Assembly: GCA_030063045.1 (NCBI GenBank)
Contig: JAQSEB010000054.1
Location: forward strand, 806,001-870,000
Direction: 5' to 3'
Length of the DNA stretch: 64,000 nucleotides
Origin: Pratylenchus scribneri
Taxonomy: Eukaryota > Nematoda > Chromadorea > Rhabditida > Pratylenchidae
Shown here: positions 1 to 10,275 of the stretch, one piece after another
Layout of the letters: each line of letters opens with the position of its first letter
Numbering within the stretch: the stretch's first letter is position 1
Notes under the pieces: model-generated
The model's input: the letters and a program-made list of their open reading frames with translations, nothing else
Told to the model about the DNA's origin: nothing
The model's database searches: none
Translations under genes and position numbers: made by a program

Positions 1-1055
1 GAGCATTTTGGGCGAGAGGAACTGAATAAGGAGGACCAATGGGCAGCGAATTGGCGAAAACGGGGGGCTTAATATCGGCGGTGAGGGCATCACTCCCTTC
101 TACCGCCATTGCCGTTGTGTTGCCTTCAGTCAATGCTTAGAAATGTGTGAGTGAAGCGTAGAATATTTGGTGGAGTGAGGAAGAAGGCAATGGAGGACCG
201 ATGGGCGCAGTGGCCCCGGAGGGTAAACCCAAACCAAATGCACCATTTTCGAGGGAAGAGGATGGGCAGAAGGCGCACAGGAAATTCGGCGCTCATATCG
301 ACAATAATGAAGAAAAGGTTAAGAAGAAGGAATATAGTGGGCCAAAAGGGACTCCTCTAGTCGGTGGTCGTCGGTAGGTCGAAGGAGGATAACAATGCCC
401 CTTTGCTCGTCTCTCTCTCTACCATTTTACCAACAATGCGAGAAAATGGGCAATGTTCTTCAACAAAATCGAAGCTGAATGAGTAATTTTCATTTCTCTT
501 TTCATCACACTCGACCTATATTAACTCATCGTCCTCGTTATTTTCTTTCCATTTTTTATAGCTTAATTTTGTGGTCGTTTCTGTTTTGTGTCATATTCTT
601 CCATTGTCTTCCAAACAAACTTATATTTTTTTTCAATTTATCTATTATTTGATAAAATTATGTACAAAATAAGGAAGCAGTTGTAAAAATGGTTTGGTTA
701 AAAATAATTAAAAAGATTTTTAATTAAATTTTTAATTTTTATTTAATTTATGGAAATCATGTATGAATTATTAAAATAAAAATCATGTATGAAAAATAAT
801 GCCCGCGCCCCTGCGGGCGGGGAGGGAATGGGAATAGGGAATGGGAAATGGAATGGGGATTCATGGCTGGCATTGATTGCTTGCTATGCTGCTTTCAAAT
901 TTATTTATTCGAGAATCAAGAGGAATGCGAGAATGGTTTTGATCTTTTGATAACTTTACTTTATAATAAATAATTAACCTAAATTTGGTCGGATGGATGA
1001 ATTTTTTATGGGTTGATAGATATTTAAGTTGTCAATTTTAGCAAAATTTTAAAAA
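1..1055. other. Left-edge intergenic stretch, possible minus-strand exon end
   Basis: No gene can be supported firmly here. On the minus strand positions 1 to about 125 are open with a coding-like composition (Ala/Pro-rich, including a PPVFANSLPIG-type segment) and follow a plausible TTTCTAAG acceptor. They could be an exon of a gene running off the left edge, but I do not recognise it. Positions 600-1050 are AT-rich and look like the upstream region of the WD40 gene that follows. Confidence 0.3.
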
Positions 1056-3548
1056 ATGGACAATTCTGATGAAGATGTGCAGTCGGAAAATGGAGAAAAC
1101 GCCGAAGGAATAAATGACGAACCAGCAGAAGTGCACATGATTGAGGACGAAGAATGGGCGGATTCATACACGGTTTATGGCGATGACGAAGAGGAAGAGG
1201 TCGGTTGTTTTAATGGATTTTCAAATTATAAATTTAAATTTTAGATAAGCCAGCATGAACGGGCAGATCACTCGATTGCCAGAATACACGCTCACGAAAA
1301 GGATGTTTTTTGCCTGGCAATTTCGCCGAATGGAAGCTACCTTGCTTCCGGCTCCGAAGTATTTTCTTTTTAATTTACTTGTTAATCCAACTTTTTAGGA
1401 TGATACAGTCGCTGTTTGGAATTTGAGGGAAGAAAGTGCTTTGCAATTGCAAGGTTTATTAATTTAATCCACAAAATACAATAATAATTCATTGTTTAGG
1501 CGGCAGTCCACTCATACACATCAAAGGCAAACACATCGATTCGGTGCATTGTTTGGCGTGGAATGCAAATAGTAATTTACTTGGTTAGTTCCAATCTAGA
1601 GAATAGTAAATATTTAATAATTATTTAATTCAGCAAGTGGCGATATGGCTGGACGAATTTTGTGCATTCCAATGCCACCAATTGATGGCATTGATTCACT
1701 TTTAATGGTTAATAATTAATATTAATTCAATTTTAATTATTATTTCAGATTGAAGATTGTCAAAATAATGTGCCATCCCAAGAGGATGATGAGGAAAATA
1801 GTTTTGGGCAAACGTAGAGAATTGTGGTCCCGCCGAATTTTTTTTTTAAAAATAAGGGAATCTCATTTTTAGGGGTAATCGATGCTGCTGAGCACGAATC
1901 TGAGCTCAGATTTTTGATATCTTACAATCTTGGTAAGATAATGCCAACTTTTACCAAGATAAAGCAAAGGGGGGACCAAGGGCATTTTTGGTGAAAATTT
2001 TTGTAGGGCCAATATATAGCTCAATCAACGCAGCTCGTCGAGAGGAATCGAATGGTACTATTTTTATTGAATAATATTGCGATATAGGCAAGTTAGACGT
2101 CAAAATATCTTACCAAGACAAATATTTCTTTTGTCATAACTCTCCAATAATTGAATATTATCTCATAAAAATAGTACCATTCGATTCCTCTCGATGAGCT
2201 GCGTTGATTGAGCTATATATTGGCCCTACAAAAATTTTCACCAAAAATGCCCTTGGTCCCCCCCCTTTGCTTTATCTTGGTAAAAGTTGGCATTATCTTA
2301 CCAAGATTGTAAGATATCAAAAATCTGAGCTCAGAATCGTGTTCTACGCACCCGATTACCCTTAGAAATGTGTTTCCCTTATTTTTAAATTTAAAACCGG
2401 GCGGGACCACAATTCTCTACGTTTGCCTAGTTTTGAGCAAATTCGTTGGATTTTATGGCACAGTTCTGTTGAAGGAATTCTTTTTGCTGGCTGCGGGGAT
2501 GGTTCAATATGGATGTGGCTCATTTCAAGGCAACAACAAAAAATTTGTGTGAATCAATCCAAGGTTTGAATTTACATTTTTTCACAAAATGTTTTTAAAA
2601 ATTCAATTTTTAGGTATTCATCGCCAATTCAAATGCTCCTTGTGTTTCTGCCCAATTACTGTCCGACACCAAACATTTAATCGCCGCTTATGAGGACAAA
2701 TTTGTTCGACTTTGGAATTTGAAAGAGGCCAATTCCACTGAAATTCAATTGGAAGAAGAATGCATTGGCGGTGTAATGGACATCAAAGAGGGCCTTGTTG
2801 CAATTGGTTAGCTTAATTTAAACAAAATATTCGTAAATAATCGATTCAGGTTGTTCAAATGGACAGACTGCATTGGTCAGCACAAATTCTGCCAATTTGA
2901 GACTGCTTCGCACCTTTCAATCTCCTTTAAATGAAGTTGGAGAAAAAACACGAAAAGTGGTGAAAATGGAAGAAGATGAACAAAAAACAAATGAAAATGA
3001 AGAAAGCAACAGTGTTGAATGCGTTTGTTTTGCACCTTCCAATCAGCCATGGCTCGCGGTTGGCACATCAAATGAACTTTTGACTGTTTTCGACTATGAA
3101 CGCGGCCAAATTCGATATCGATGTGAAGCTGGTCAACGAGAGAGCCGAGGCGGTTTGTTGACACGCGGTAAATTTTAAATAATAATTTAAATTGGCTGGA
3201 ATTAATCAAAATACGAATTTAAGGTGAAGCCTTGATCAATTTAATTTGGCATTTTGGCTCAAACAATTCAATTTCGCTTATTTCTGCCACCGTGGACGGC
3301 ACCATTCATGTTTGGGATGGGAAAAATGGCGAATTGAAAGCCGGCAATAATAATTACTCTGTGGTAAATTTTAATTAATTTTAATTTCCACCAAAATTAA
3401 ATTCATTTTTAAGGTATTTTTGGGTGGCGACGATGAAAGTTTCTCCATGGTCAAATGGGAAGATGCTGACAAAAATCGAGTATTCTTATTCACTGGATGT
3501 TCAGCTGGTTCCATTCGAATATTTCAACTTCCCCAAAATATTTGTTAA
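1056..3548 (+). CDS. AAMP/SQT1-like WD40-repeat protein, 11 exons
   Basis: Exons: 1056-1199, 1245-1358, 1399-1453, 1500-1583, 1634-1707, 1749-1813, 2431-2563, 2614-2806, 2850-3167, 3224-3363, 3414-3548, giving 484 codons plus stop. The protein has an acidic N-terminus (EDEEWADSYTVYGDDEEEE) and then WD40 blades with SGSEDDTVAVWNL, SGDMAGRI, AGCGDGSIWMW, AAYEDKFVRLWNL and SATVDGTIHVWDG. The order and the ESNSVE...FAP linker match angio-associated migratory cell protein (AAMP), whose yeast relative Sqt1 is a chaperone of ribosomal protein uL16; a cytosolic scaffold or chaperone role follows from the family. Exon 6 is broken by a foldback element (1807-2427). The model treats most of it as an intron (1814-2430), which keeps the frame and adds four codons. 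Other introns are about 40-60 bp. If that intron is not spliced, the frame ends at a TAG (1815-1817) at the element's left end and the allele is broken. Confidence 0.9.
1807..2427. mobile_element. Foldback transposon in an AAMP exon, 8-bp TSD
   Basis: The element is a 621-bp near-perfect inverted repeat. Arms of roughly 250 bp (1807 to about 2063 and about 2171 to 2427) flank a loop of about 100 bp. The ends begin GGCAAACGTAGAGAATTG and finish with its reverse complement. A perfect 8-bp duplication, TAGTTTTG, flanks it (1799-1806 and 2428-2435). Deleting the element plus one duplication copy restores an open WD40 frame (ENSFEQIRW). An 8-bp duplication suggests mobilisation by a hAT- or P-type transposase; no transposase is encoded. 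A GT at 1814 and the AG at 2429-2430 could make it an intron. Confidence 0.93.
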
Positions 3549-3698
3549 TTGTTTCCAAAATAATTTGTTCATTGTTTTTTTATTCATTTCGATAAATTTA
3601 CAAACTTTTATTTTAAATTATTTATAAAAATTATAATGGAAAAATTTCTCATCCTAATTTATGAATAATTAATTAAAATATTTTTAATAACAAAATTT

Positions 3699-3708
3699 AA
3701 TTTGACAG
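3699..3708 (+). promoter_or_regulatory. Possible trans-splice acceptor before TFIIA gene
   Basis: The sequence AATTTGACAG ends 39 bp before the TFIIA small-subunit ATG. It resembles a nematode 3' splice site with no upstream donor of its own. The upstream AAMP stop codon is only 200 bp before the ATG. This spacing suits a two-gene operon resolved by spliced-leader addition, but that is inference. Confidence 0.4.
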
Positions 3709-3747
3709 AAAATATTCGAAACAATTTTATTGCAATTTTATTGAAAA

Positions 3748-4232
3748 ATGGCTTATCAAATGTATCGAACTTCAACAATTGGCACCGCATTGCAAAGTTT
3801 GCACAAATTTGAAAATAATTTATTTAAACGAACATTTTAGGTTCGTTGGATGAATTGGTCAGCGAAGGGCTGATTTCCCAACAATTGGCTGGCGCCGTTT
3901 TGACCACATTCGACAAATGCATCAATAAAGCACTTTCGGAGAGGGCCAGGAATAAAGTTAACTTCAAGGTATTTTTTTACCAATTAATTAACCAAAATAT
4001 TCGTTCAATTATATTGGATAGGCAGAGAAGTTGAGGGCCTATCGATTTTGCGACAATGTTTGGACATTTGTTATGGAAAAAGTGGAATTCCGCGATGCCC
4101 AACGACCAATCGAGGGTCAAATTGATCGAGTCAAATTTGTGGCATGTGAGTTAATTTCAAAATATATTCAAATATTTGTGAATAATTTATTCAAATTTAG
4201 GTGATGCAAATGTTCAGAAACGAGGTCCATAA
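3748..4232 (+). CDS. Transcription initiation factor IIA small (gamma) subunit
   Basis: Exons: 3748-3796, 3841-3968, 4022-4145 and 4201-4232 give 110 codons plus stop, the usual length of TFIIA-gamma (TOA2 family). It starts [12 protein letters not shown] and contains the four-helix segment [20 protein letters not shown], then FDKCINKAL and the beta-barrel part [18 protein letters not shown] and VKFVACD, all diagnostic of the family. The protein would pair with TFIIA alpha/beta and stabilise TBP on promoters in the nucleus. The exon 3 donor is a strong GTGAGT. It lies 200 bp downstream of the AAMP gene on the same strand and may share its transcript. Confidence 0.95.
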
Positions 4233-4748
4233 ATATTGAGGAAGAAATGAGGATGATGAAGAAGAAGATGAACATATAAATTAAATATTTTTTATCGCAT
4301 TTTTTATTTGCATAAAAATTAAAAAATTGAATTTTATTTAATTTAAAAATGAGGAACATATTATCCATTCATTTTCCTTTTTTTTCACATTTTAATCCCG
4401 TGATCCTCTCCATTCACTGTTGAAATGAATGAGAGGATGAATCATTTCATTGTCAAAAAGCGGGGGAGAAGATCAGCCCCCGACGAGACCTAATATTATT
4501 GATCGGATTAATCCGCCGTTCTTTGGGATTATTTTCAATCACATTTGCGGTCAAACATTTTTTTTTATCCAAAAGTAACAAATGTTTAAAAGTCAAAAAT
4601 TCGAAAAATAATATCCAATTTCATTCCCTTCCCGCTCCCCCATTTATTTTCCTTATTTTTTTCTCATAAAATTTCTTAAATTTTATTCATTTAAGCCTAC
4701 TTAAAAAGAAACTAAGATCTCTTTAACAAATTATTATATTGAATTGCG

Positions 4749-5983
4749 ATGCCTTCAACGACTTCAATTCGCCATTATTTTGCCATTTTTACAATTCTTT
4801 CCGCCATTGTTGGAATTGCATTTGGAACGCATAAATGTGTTTGGGTTCGTGGTGCACTTCAATGCCAACGGGATGCCAGTAAACAATTGAATGTGGTCAG
4901 TCCAACAAATTTAAGCAATAAAATATGAAATTTAAATGAAATTTTAAAGGAAGTGCGTGTATATGATCGAGATGGGTTCAGCTTTTTGAAGGCATTTGAT
5001 CCGGATGATCTGATGGGGTAATTAATCACACAAAATGATGAAAAATCTACTCTTTTTCAACATGAAAAAACACAAAAAAAACCAACCTTTTCCAACTCAA
5101 AAAACCGAAAATTTTATCAACACTATAAAAAGCCAAAAAACCTAAACTTTTATGAACGCAAAAACCTTAACTTTTTCAACTCAAAAATTCCTTAAATTTT
5201 AGGGTTACATTCACTGAAGCGGATGGAACTTTCCAGCTGGATGGATGCGGCGATGACTTTAATTGGCTGCCAGGATTGGTTTTTTGTCTATTCGAATTTT
5301 TATTAATTTCAATATTATAAAATTAAGCAAAATTTGCCCGACCCATACATTCGAATTCATCATTATTGCAATGGAGAGCATGGGGAAACCATCGAATTGC
5401 CCGAATTCAACACATTTGTGGTAAATTTTAAATTTAAGAATCCAAAAAATGTTTCATTTTTCATTTAGCCTGAAACCTACGATTTGGGAATTATTGTTTT
5501 GGATTCGAAAAAGCAGCCAAATGTTTCAATTGCCTTTCCTTCCATCCCAAATCCACGTCGTCGCTTCCAATCTTCGTCCACAGAAAATGAAGGCAAAACC
5601 AAAATTCCATCCAAAAGTGGCGAAGAGGTTTTAAAATTAATCAAATAATTTAATATTGAAAAATCATTTGAGGTTAAATTATTCGATGTTTTGGACAGTA
5701 AAGAATATGAAGAAAAGATGAAAAAGAGTGGTGGAAAATCCGCAAATGAACAAATCGTCCCGGTGACCCGTCCTGATGGCAACTCAAATTGGGAAATTCC
5801 AGTGGAATTGGACACCGATTCAAAGGGTAAATTGTCAATAAAATTAATTATTTTAATTAAAAATTTATTTTCCATAAAGCATTGAACAAATTGAGGATGG
5901 AAGAAAAAAGTCATCGAATGAACGACGCCCAAATTGGACAAAGCAAGGACAGCCGAAGAAGGAAGGAGAAGATGAATGAATGA
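4749..5983 (+). CDS. Transthyretin-like (TTL/DUF290) secreted protein
   Basis: Exons: 4749-4895, 4950-5017, 5203-5278, 5328-5420, 5469-5627, 5673-5826 and 5880-5983 give 266 codons plus stop. Residues 1-26 form a signal peptide (hydrophobic FAIFTILSAIVGIAFG). A transthyretin-like domain follows: VRGALQCQRDAS, VEVRVYDRDG, DPDDLMG, F.LDGCGDDFNWLPG and PYIRIHHYC. These match the nematode-expanded TTL family. The domain is followed by a long, charged Lys/Glu/Ser-rich C-terminal tail (about residues 150-266), unusual for short TTLs and without a recognised domain. TTLs are secreted; some plant-parasite members act as effectors, but nothing here assigns that role. An AATAAA lies just after the stop, at about 5997. 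Confidence 0.9.
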
Positions 5984-6562
5984 ATGGAAGAGGGGAATAA
6001 ATAAATATTGGGGAGAATATATAAATATTGATTTATTGCCTTGTAATTTATAGCCATATCCAATCCATCCTTCCACTTCCCTTTCACAGACCAAATCCTG
6101 TATCCTATTCAAAAGCTCATCAGAGACCGAAAATCTCGCATAATTCTTGTAGCCATTCTTTTATATGAGCCAAAATTGCCTTCATTCAAATTTACAATAA
6201 AGCAGAATAAATAAATGTATACTTAATGAAAAGATTGAAATTGAAATTATATTCTTGATCGGATCCATTTACCGAACTCATATTCTTTATATGAAATTCC
6301 AAATGGTTTGGATAATTTTTTCATTATTTCGAGAGAAAGCTATCTTTATCTTTCCACTTTTATTATACAATTTATTCATATATTTGGAACTTATTATTTA
6401 GTAGTTTACGTACGCTTATTAAAGTGGAGACTGGAGAGCTTTCACTCGACATTTTCGGAAAATTTTGGTAAAATCTATAAAAAATCTAGCCAACTCTTAG
6501 CCCTAGCGCCTAGCTCTAATCAAAGCCTTAACCTTAAGACTAGTAAACGGCAAAACTAAGGA

Positions 6563-6582
6563 TCCCCCCCCCCCCCCCCCCC
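6563..6582. repeat. Poly-C tract
   Basis: A run of about 20 C residues, striking in AT-rich DNA. It lies about 70 bp upstream of the ribosomal protein S7 start. Its length may be unreliable in the assembly. Confidence 0.9.
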
Positions 6583-6649
6583 CATTCACTTTTGCAAATT
6601 GCGGAAGTAAATTATACATTTAATTTGTTCAATTCTTTTTGCAGGAATA

Positions 6650-7566
6650 ATGAACGCAAATCTAATGAGACAAAAATTGCTTTTAATTTCTAAAAATGCC
6701 TACACCAATCGCTTCTTTGGCACTAGTGGACAATTGTTAACTGTTTATGATCCGGCCAGATTCTGCGAACCAATTGTGAAAATGGATGAGGTTTTTTTGT
6801 TTTATTAATTTCAATTTTTATGAGTTCTCATTCAGTTAAATAAGCCATTAGCAGCGGATGATCCTCGACATCTTAAGCACATGACTCCAATGAAATCCGA
6901 TCAAACGCCCGTTTTTTATAAGTCAAATTTTATTCATTTTTATTGTACATTTATACTTTCAGGGATCCTATTGTTGATAAAATGATTCGAGTTATGACAC
7001 GGTACGATAAGGAATTAGTTCGAAATGAAATTTATGAAGCGCTGGAATTGGTCAAACGAATCCAATATAGGTTAAATAGTATTAAAATAATGGAATATAT
7101 TATTTTTGCAGTAAATGGGTGGCGGAAAAAGATGAAATGAAGAGGAAAAAAATAATCCTCGATCCAATTGAAATAGCCAATTTGGCAATTTTGAACATTA
7201 GACCGGTTATGCATTTGAAGAAGATTATCAAAGGTTTTTTGGGATATTTGACAAACAATAATTAAATTACAATTATCAGTTGGAATCGTCTACCAAGTTC
7301 CATATGCACTAAACGAACATTTTTCAACATTTTTGGCCATAAAAATGCTACGGGACATTCTGAGGCAAAAATGCTTCCATGGGCAAAACTTTTTTAGGGT
7401 AAGGAGAAAAAATTAATTTTGTGTGAATTAATTTTTCTTCAAGGTTTTATTGGCCCATGAACTTATAGCGGCAATGAACAATGAGGGATTTGCGATTCAA
7501 GCAAAACAAGAACTCCATCGATTGTGTGAAGCGAATAGAGCATTTTCAAGTTTTAGAAGATTTTGA
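6650..7566 (+). CDS. Mitochondrial ribosomal protein S7 (uS7m)
   Basis: Exons: 6650-6790, 6836-6921, 6963-7070, 7112-7233, 7280-7398 and 7444-7566 give 232 codons plus stop. The N-terminus (MNANLMRQKLLLISKNAYTN) is basic and lacks acidic residues, as a mitochondrial presequence would. The core has DPIVDKMIRVMTRYDKE followed by the NLAILNIRPVMHLKKI and VGIVYQVPYAL segments of the uS7 fold, and the C-terminal AAMNNEGFAIQAKQELHRLCEANRAF. It belongs to the small subunit of the mitochondrial ribosome. A TTTTTGCAG ends 6 bp before the ATG, consistent with spliced-leader addition. The next gene (VTI1) starts 137 bp after the stop. Confidence 0.92.
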
Positions 7567-7691
7567 TTTGTTTTTGTTAAATTATATTGAATAAAAAACA
7601 CATTTTATTTGAATTCTTTTATTAATTTATATGGTTTTCATAAAACCGAATTATATTTCCAATTTCAATTTTATTTATTTTCTTTGTACAA

Positions 7692-7701
7692 TAATAGCCA
7701 G
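7692..7701 (+). promoter_or_regulatory. Possible trans-splice acceptor before VTI1
   Basis: A TAGCCAG ends two bases before the VTI1 ATG and 135 bp after the S7 stop. An AATAAA at about 7590 separates the two genes. The layout (poly(A) signal, short T-rich gap, 3' splice site, ATG) is that of a downstream gene in a nematode operon; no spliced-leader evidence can be seen from DNA alone. Confidence 0.45.
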
Positions 7702-7703
7702 AA

Positions 7704-9326
7704 ATGATGTCTACCACAATTGAATTGTTGAATGATTTTGAGCGACAATATTCAGTCAACACTGCTGGTAATTATTACTTAATTTAATTAATATTGTTTA
7801 ATTGGTAAGGAGATATTGAAAATATCGAAAATATGGGATAGTTATGGTCTGAGGGTTTGTCCTACATTCACAAACCAAACAAAATATACCCAAAATTGGA
7901 TAGAGCTGGTCAAGACACATTGAATGGTATATAATTTGGTTATTGTTTGGTCAAAATTAAAGGGTATTACGGTTTTTAAACCCATCTTGGTTTATTGTTC
8001 AAAATTGGTTAAATCCAAGTCAAATCATTATAAAATGATGCATTCTAATGAGATTTATCGATTGGATATAAAGTTTATGGGTGTAGGATAAACCTCTGAA
8101 CCATTAAGCATTTCAACTTTTTAGTGGTTTTTTGGGCAAATTTAATATTTCTATTATGAATATTTTTTATTTCAGAAATTACGGCCAAAATCGGCCATCT
8201 TAATCAATTACTTCCATCGGAAGTGAATTCAGCTGCAAATGAGGTTCGCCGTCTTTTGGCCGATGTCGAAGATCTTTTGGAACAAATGGAATTGAGCGTC
8301 CGGGAAATTGAGTCGATCAAGTTAGTTAAACAATTCCTAATATTTACTAAATTTATTTTTAATCCAGCCCCGACCGTGGAAAATATGAATTGCGAGTGAA
8401 AAGTTACCGAAGTGATAAACGGCAATTGGATGCAGAATTGAGGAAGGCAATGGATCGAATTAAGCAAGGCGCAAACCGGGAAGAACTTTTCCAATATGGC
8501 GACACCGGAATTAGCGTTGATCAGGTTACTTAATAAATAAATTGGAGAAATATTTAATTGGTGGAAAAGAATATTGAAATGCCGAAAAGATTTTTTAACA
8601 GTCAAAAATTTATCTTACAATTAGACCCAACTCTCTCGTCAAAGACCGAACATTTAATTATGTTTTGGCTTGGGTTTAACCAATTCTAACTTATTTTTGA
8701 ACCATTAAACCAGAATGGGTTTGCCTTTAATTTTGACCAAACCGTAACCAAATTATATTCTATTAAATGTGTTTTGACCAGCAGCTCTATAATTTAGGGT
8801 ATATTTGATTTATGAATGTAGGAAAAAACCATAAACCTCTATAATTATTTTGGAAATTATGTATTCTTTTTTCGACAAATTAAATACTACCCATTTAAAT
8901 TAATAATTTAATTTAAACGCATTTTTAAGCAGGATAAACTAATTTCGAATACGGAAAGATTGGAATCTGGAACAAGAAAGTTGCAAAATTGTGAACGAAT
9001 TACAATTGAAACGGAACAGGTTTTTGCATTATTTGAATTGATATTCAATTTAAATAATAAATTTAGATGGGCGGCGAAGTGCTGGAAAATTTGAGCCATC
9101 AACGCGAAATTCTCACAAGGAATCGGGACAGAATGCGAGAGGCAAATGCGGATTTAGGGCGAAGCAGTCGAGTTCTTTCGCAAATGATTCGAAGGTAAAA
9201 AATGATTTTAATTGAATTTAATTGGCCAAAAACATTTACAGAATGATCCAAAATCGATTGGTACTTTTGGTCGTTTTTGTGGTAATGATGTTCTCTCTGC
9301 TATTTTTGGTTTACAAAGCAATTTAA
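7704..9326 (+). CDS. v-SNARE VTI1 homologue
   Basis: Exons: 7704-7767, 8176-8320, 8368-8524, 8933-9019, 9067-9194 and 9242-9326 give 221 codons plus stop. The N-terminal part has the Habc-type helices of the V-SNARE family (FERQYSVNTAEITAKIG, LLEQMELSVREI, YRSDKRQLDAELRKA). The SNARE motif lies at about residues 125-190 (GTRKLQNCERITIETEQMGGEVLENLSHQ, RNRDRMREANADLGRSSRVL), with Gln in the zero-layer region as expected of a Qb SNARE. It ends in a single tail anchor (LVLLVVFVVMMFSLLFLVYKAI). It would act in Golgi/endosome membrane fusion. Two introns each carry a copy of repeat family A. There are two adjacent ATGs; the first is used. Confidence 0.93.
7842..8108 (+). repeat. Dispersed repeat family A, VTI1 intron 1
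   Basis: Its ends are inverted: GGTTTGTCCTACATTC at the left and the complement of GGTTTATCCTACAC at the right. Inner blocks (TTGGATAGAGCTGGTCAAG, TATATAATTTGG) recur in the other copies in this window. No coding potential. It looks like a non-autonomous terminal-inverted-repeat element. Confidence 0.75.
8645..8850 (-). repeat. Dispersed repeat family A, VTI1 intron 3
   Basis: Reverse-orientation relative of the copy in intron 1 of the same gene: TTTTGGCTTGGGTTTAACC, then GAATGTAGG and CCATAAACC. It is diverged, with clear end homology on one side only. Confidence 0.65.
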
Positions 9327-10275
9327 TTTGGCCGTCCTCCTTCAAATTCAAAGAGAGAAGAAACCACAACCTCCAATGAATATCACAACAGAAATTATTC
9401 ACAAAATTTTTTAAAATAATTTACATAACAAGTAATGTTCTTTGATTAAATTTACTTAAAATTTGTAAATATTTAACGTAAATTTTAAAATTTTAGTTGA
9501 ATAAAAATATACTGAATAAACTTTAAATTCTGTAAAAATCAATTTAATTCACCCCAAAATCCCAAGGAAGAAAGTTTTAAAATTTATTTTTTATTAAGTA
9601 CAAACACAAACCCTTACCCTTAACACATATAAATAATAGCCCCTAAAATGAATAGGAAACATTAAAAAAAACATCAAAATCACAAATTAAAACTAATTGT
9701 GATAATTTGAAAATACACTATTTTTTAATTTTTTTTTAAATTTTTCTTTCTTGGGATTTTGTGAATTGGGATTTTAAGAAATTGGTCCCAAAATCTCCTT
9801 TTTGTACTTTACCCCCAGGCTCAATTCATTTTTTTCCTCTCCAATCCATCTAATCCAATAATTCCAACATATTTTATATACTGGAATAAATCTCTTTTCT
9901 TCGTGGCAAATAAAGTACAAAAACCCAAAAATCTCACTTCTCATTAATAGAGTAAATCCTCATGATTTAAAGAAAGACGGATGGTTTTTGCACTTTTTGG
10001 TAAATATTAAAAATTATTTGAATATTAATTTCTCCTCTCAAATTGCTGAATTCGGGATTCGACCCATTCTGGCGCATTTTTTAATTAAGAGGCAATTCGA
10101 TTAAAAAAACATTTATTGGCTCATCTGCCCTCTTTGTTTCCGCCAACAGCGTAAAATTTGTTGGAATTAGAATATGGCCATATAAAAGATAAATTCATTG
10201 GTGAATTTCATCAAATAGTTTGACTCATAAAATTTGGTTTGGCACCTGCCTTACCTTTCTCTCTTAAATCCCAAA
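9327..10275. other. Intergenic stretch without recognisable gene
   Basis: AT-rich DNA between VTI1 and the C6-domain gene. Poly(A)-like signals (AATAAA near 9500) follow VTI1. I see no coding exon, RNA gene or organised repeat. The last 300 bp presumably hold the promoter of the downstream gene. Confidence 0.6.

Noticed and set aside
151..360. 69-codon Arg-rich plus-strand frame
   Set aside because: Composition (many Arg/Lys/Trp) is typical of an antisense frame over Pro/Leu-rich sequence; no conserved motif.
5477..6112. 211-codon minus-strand open frame
   Set aside because: Antisense shadow over the last exons of the transthyretin-like gene and its 3' flank; no domain, and the plus-strand exon model is firm.
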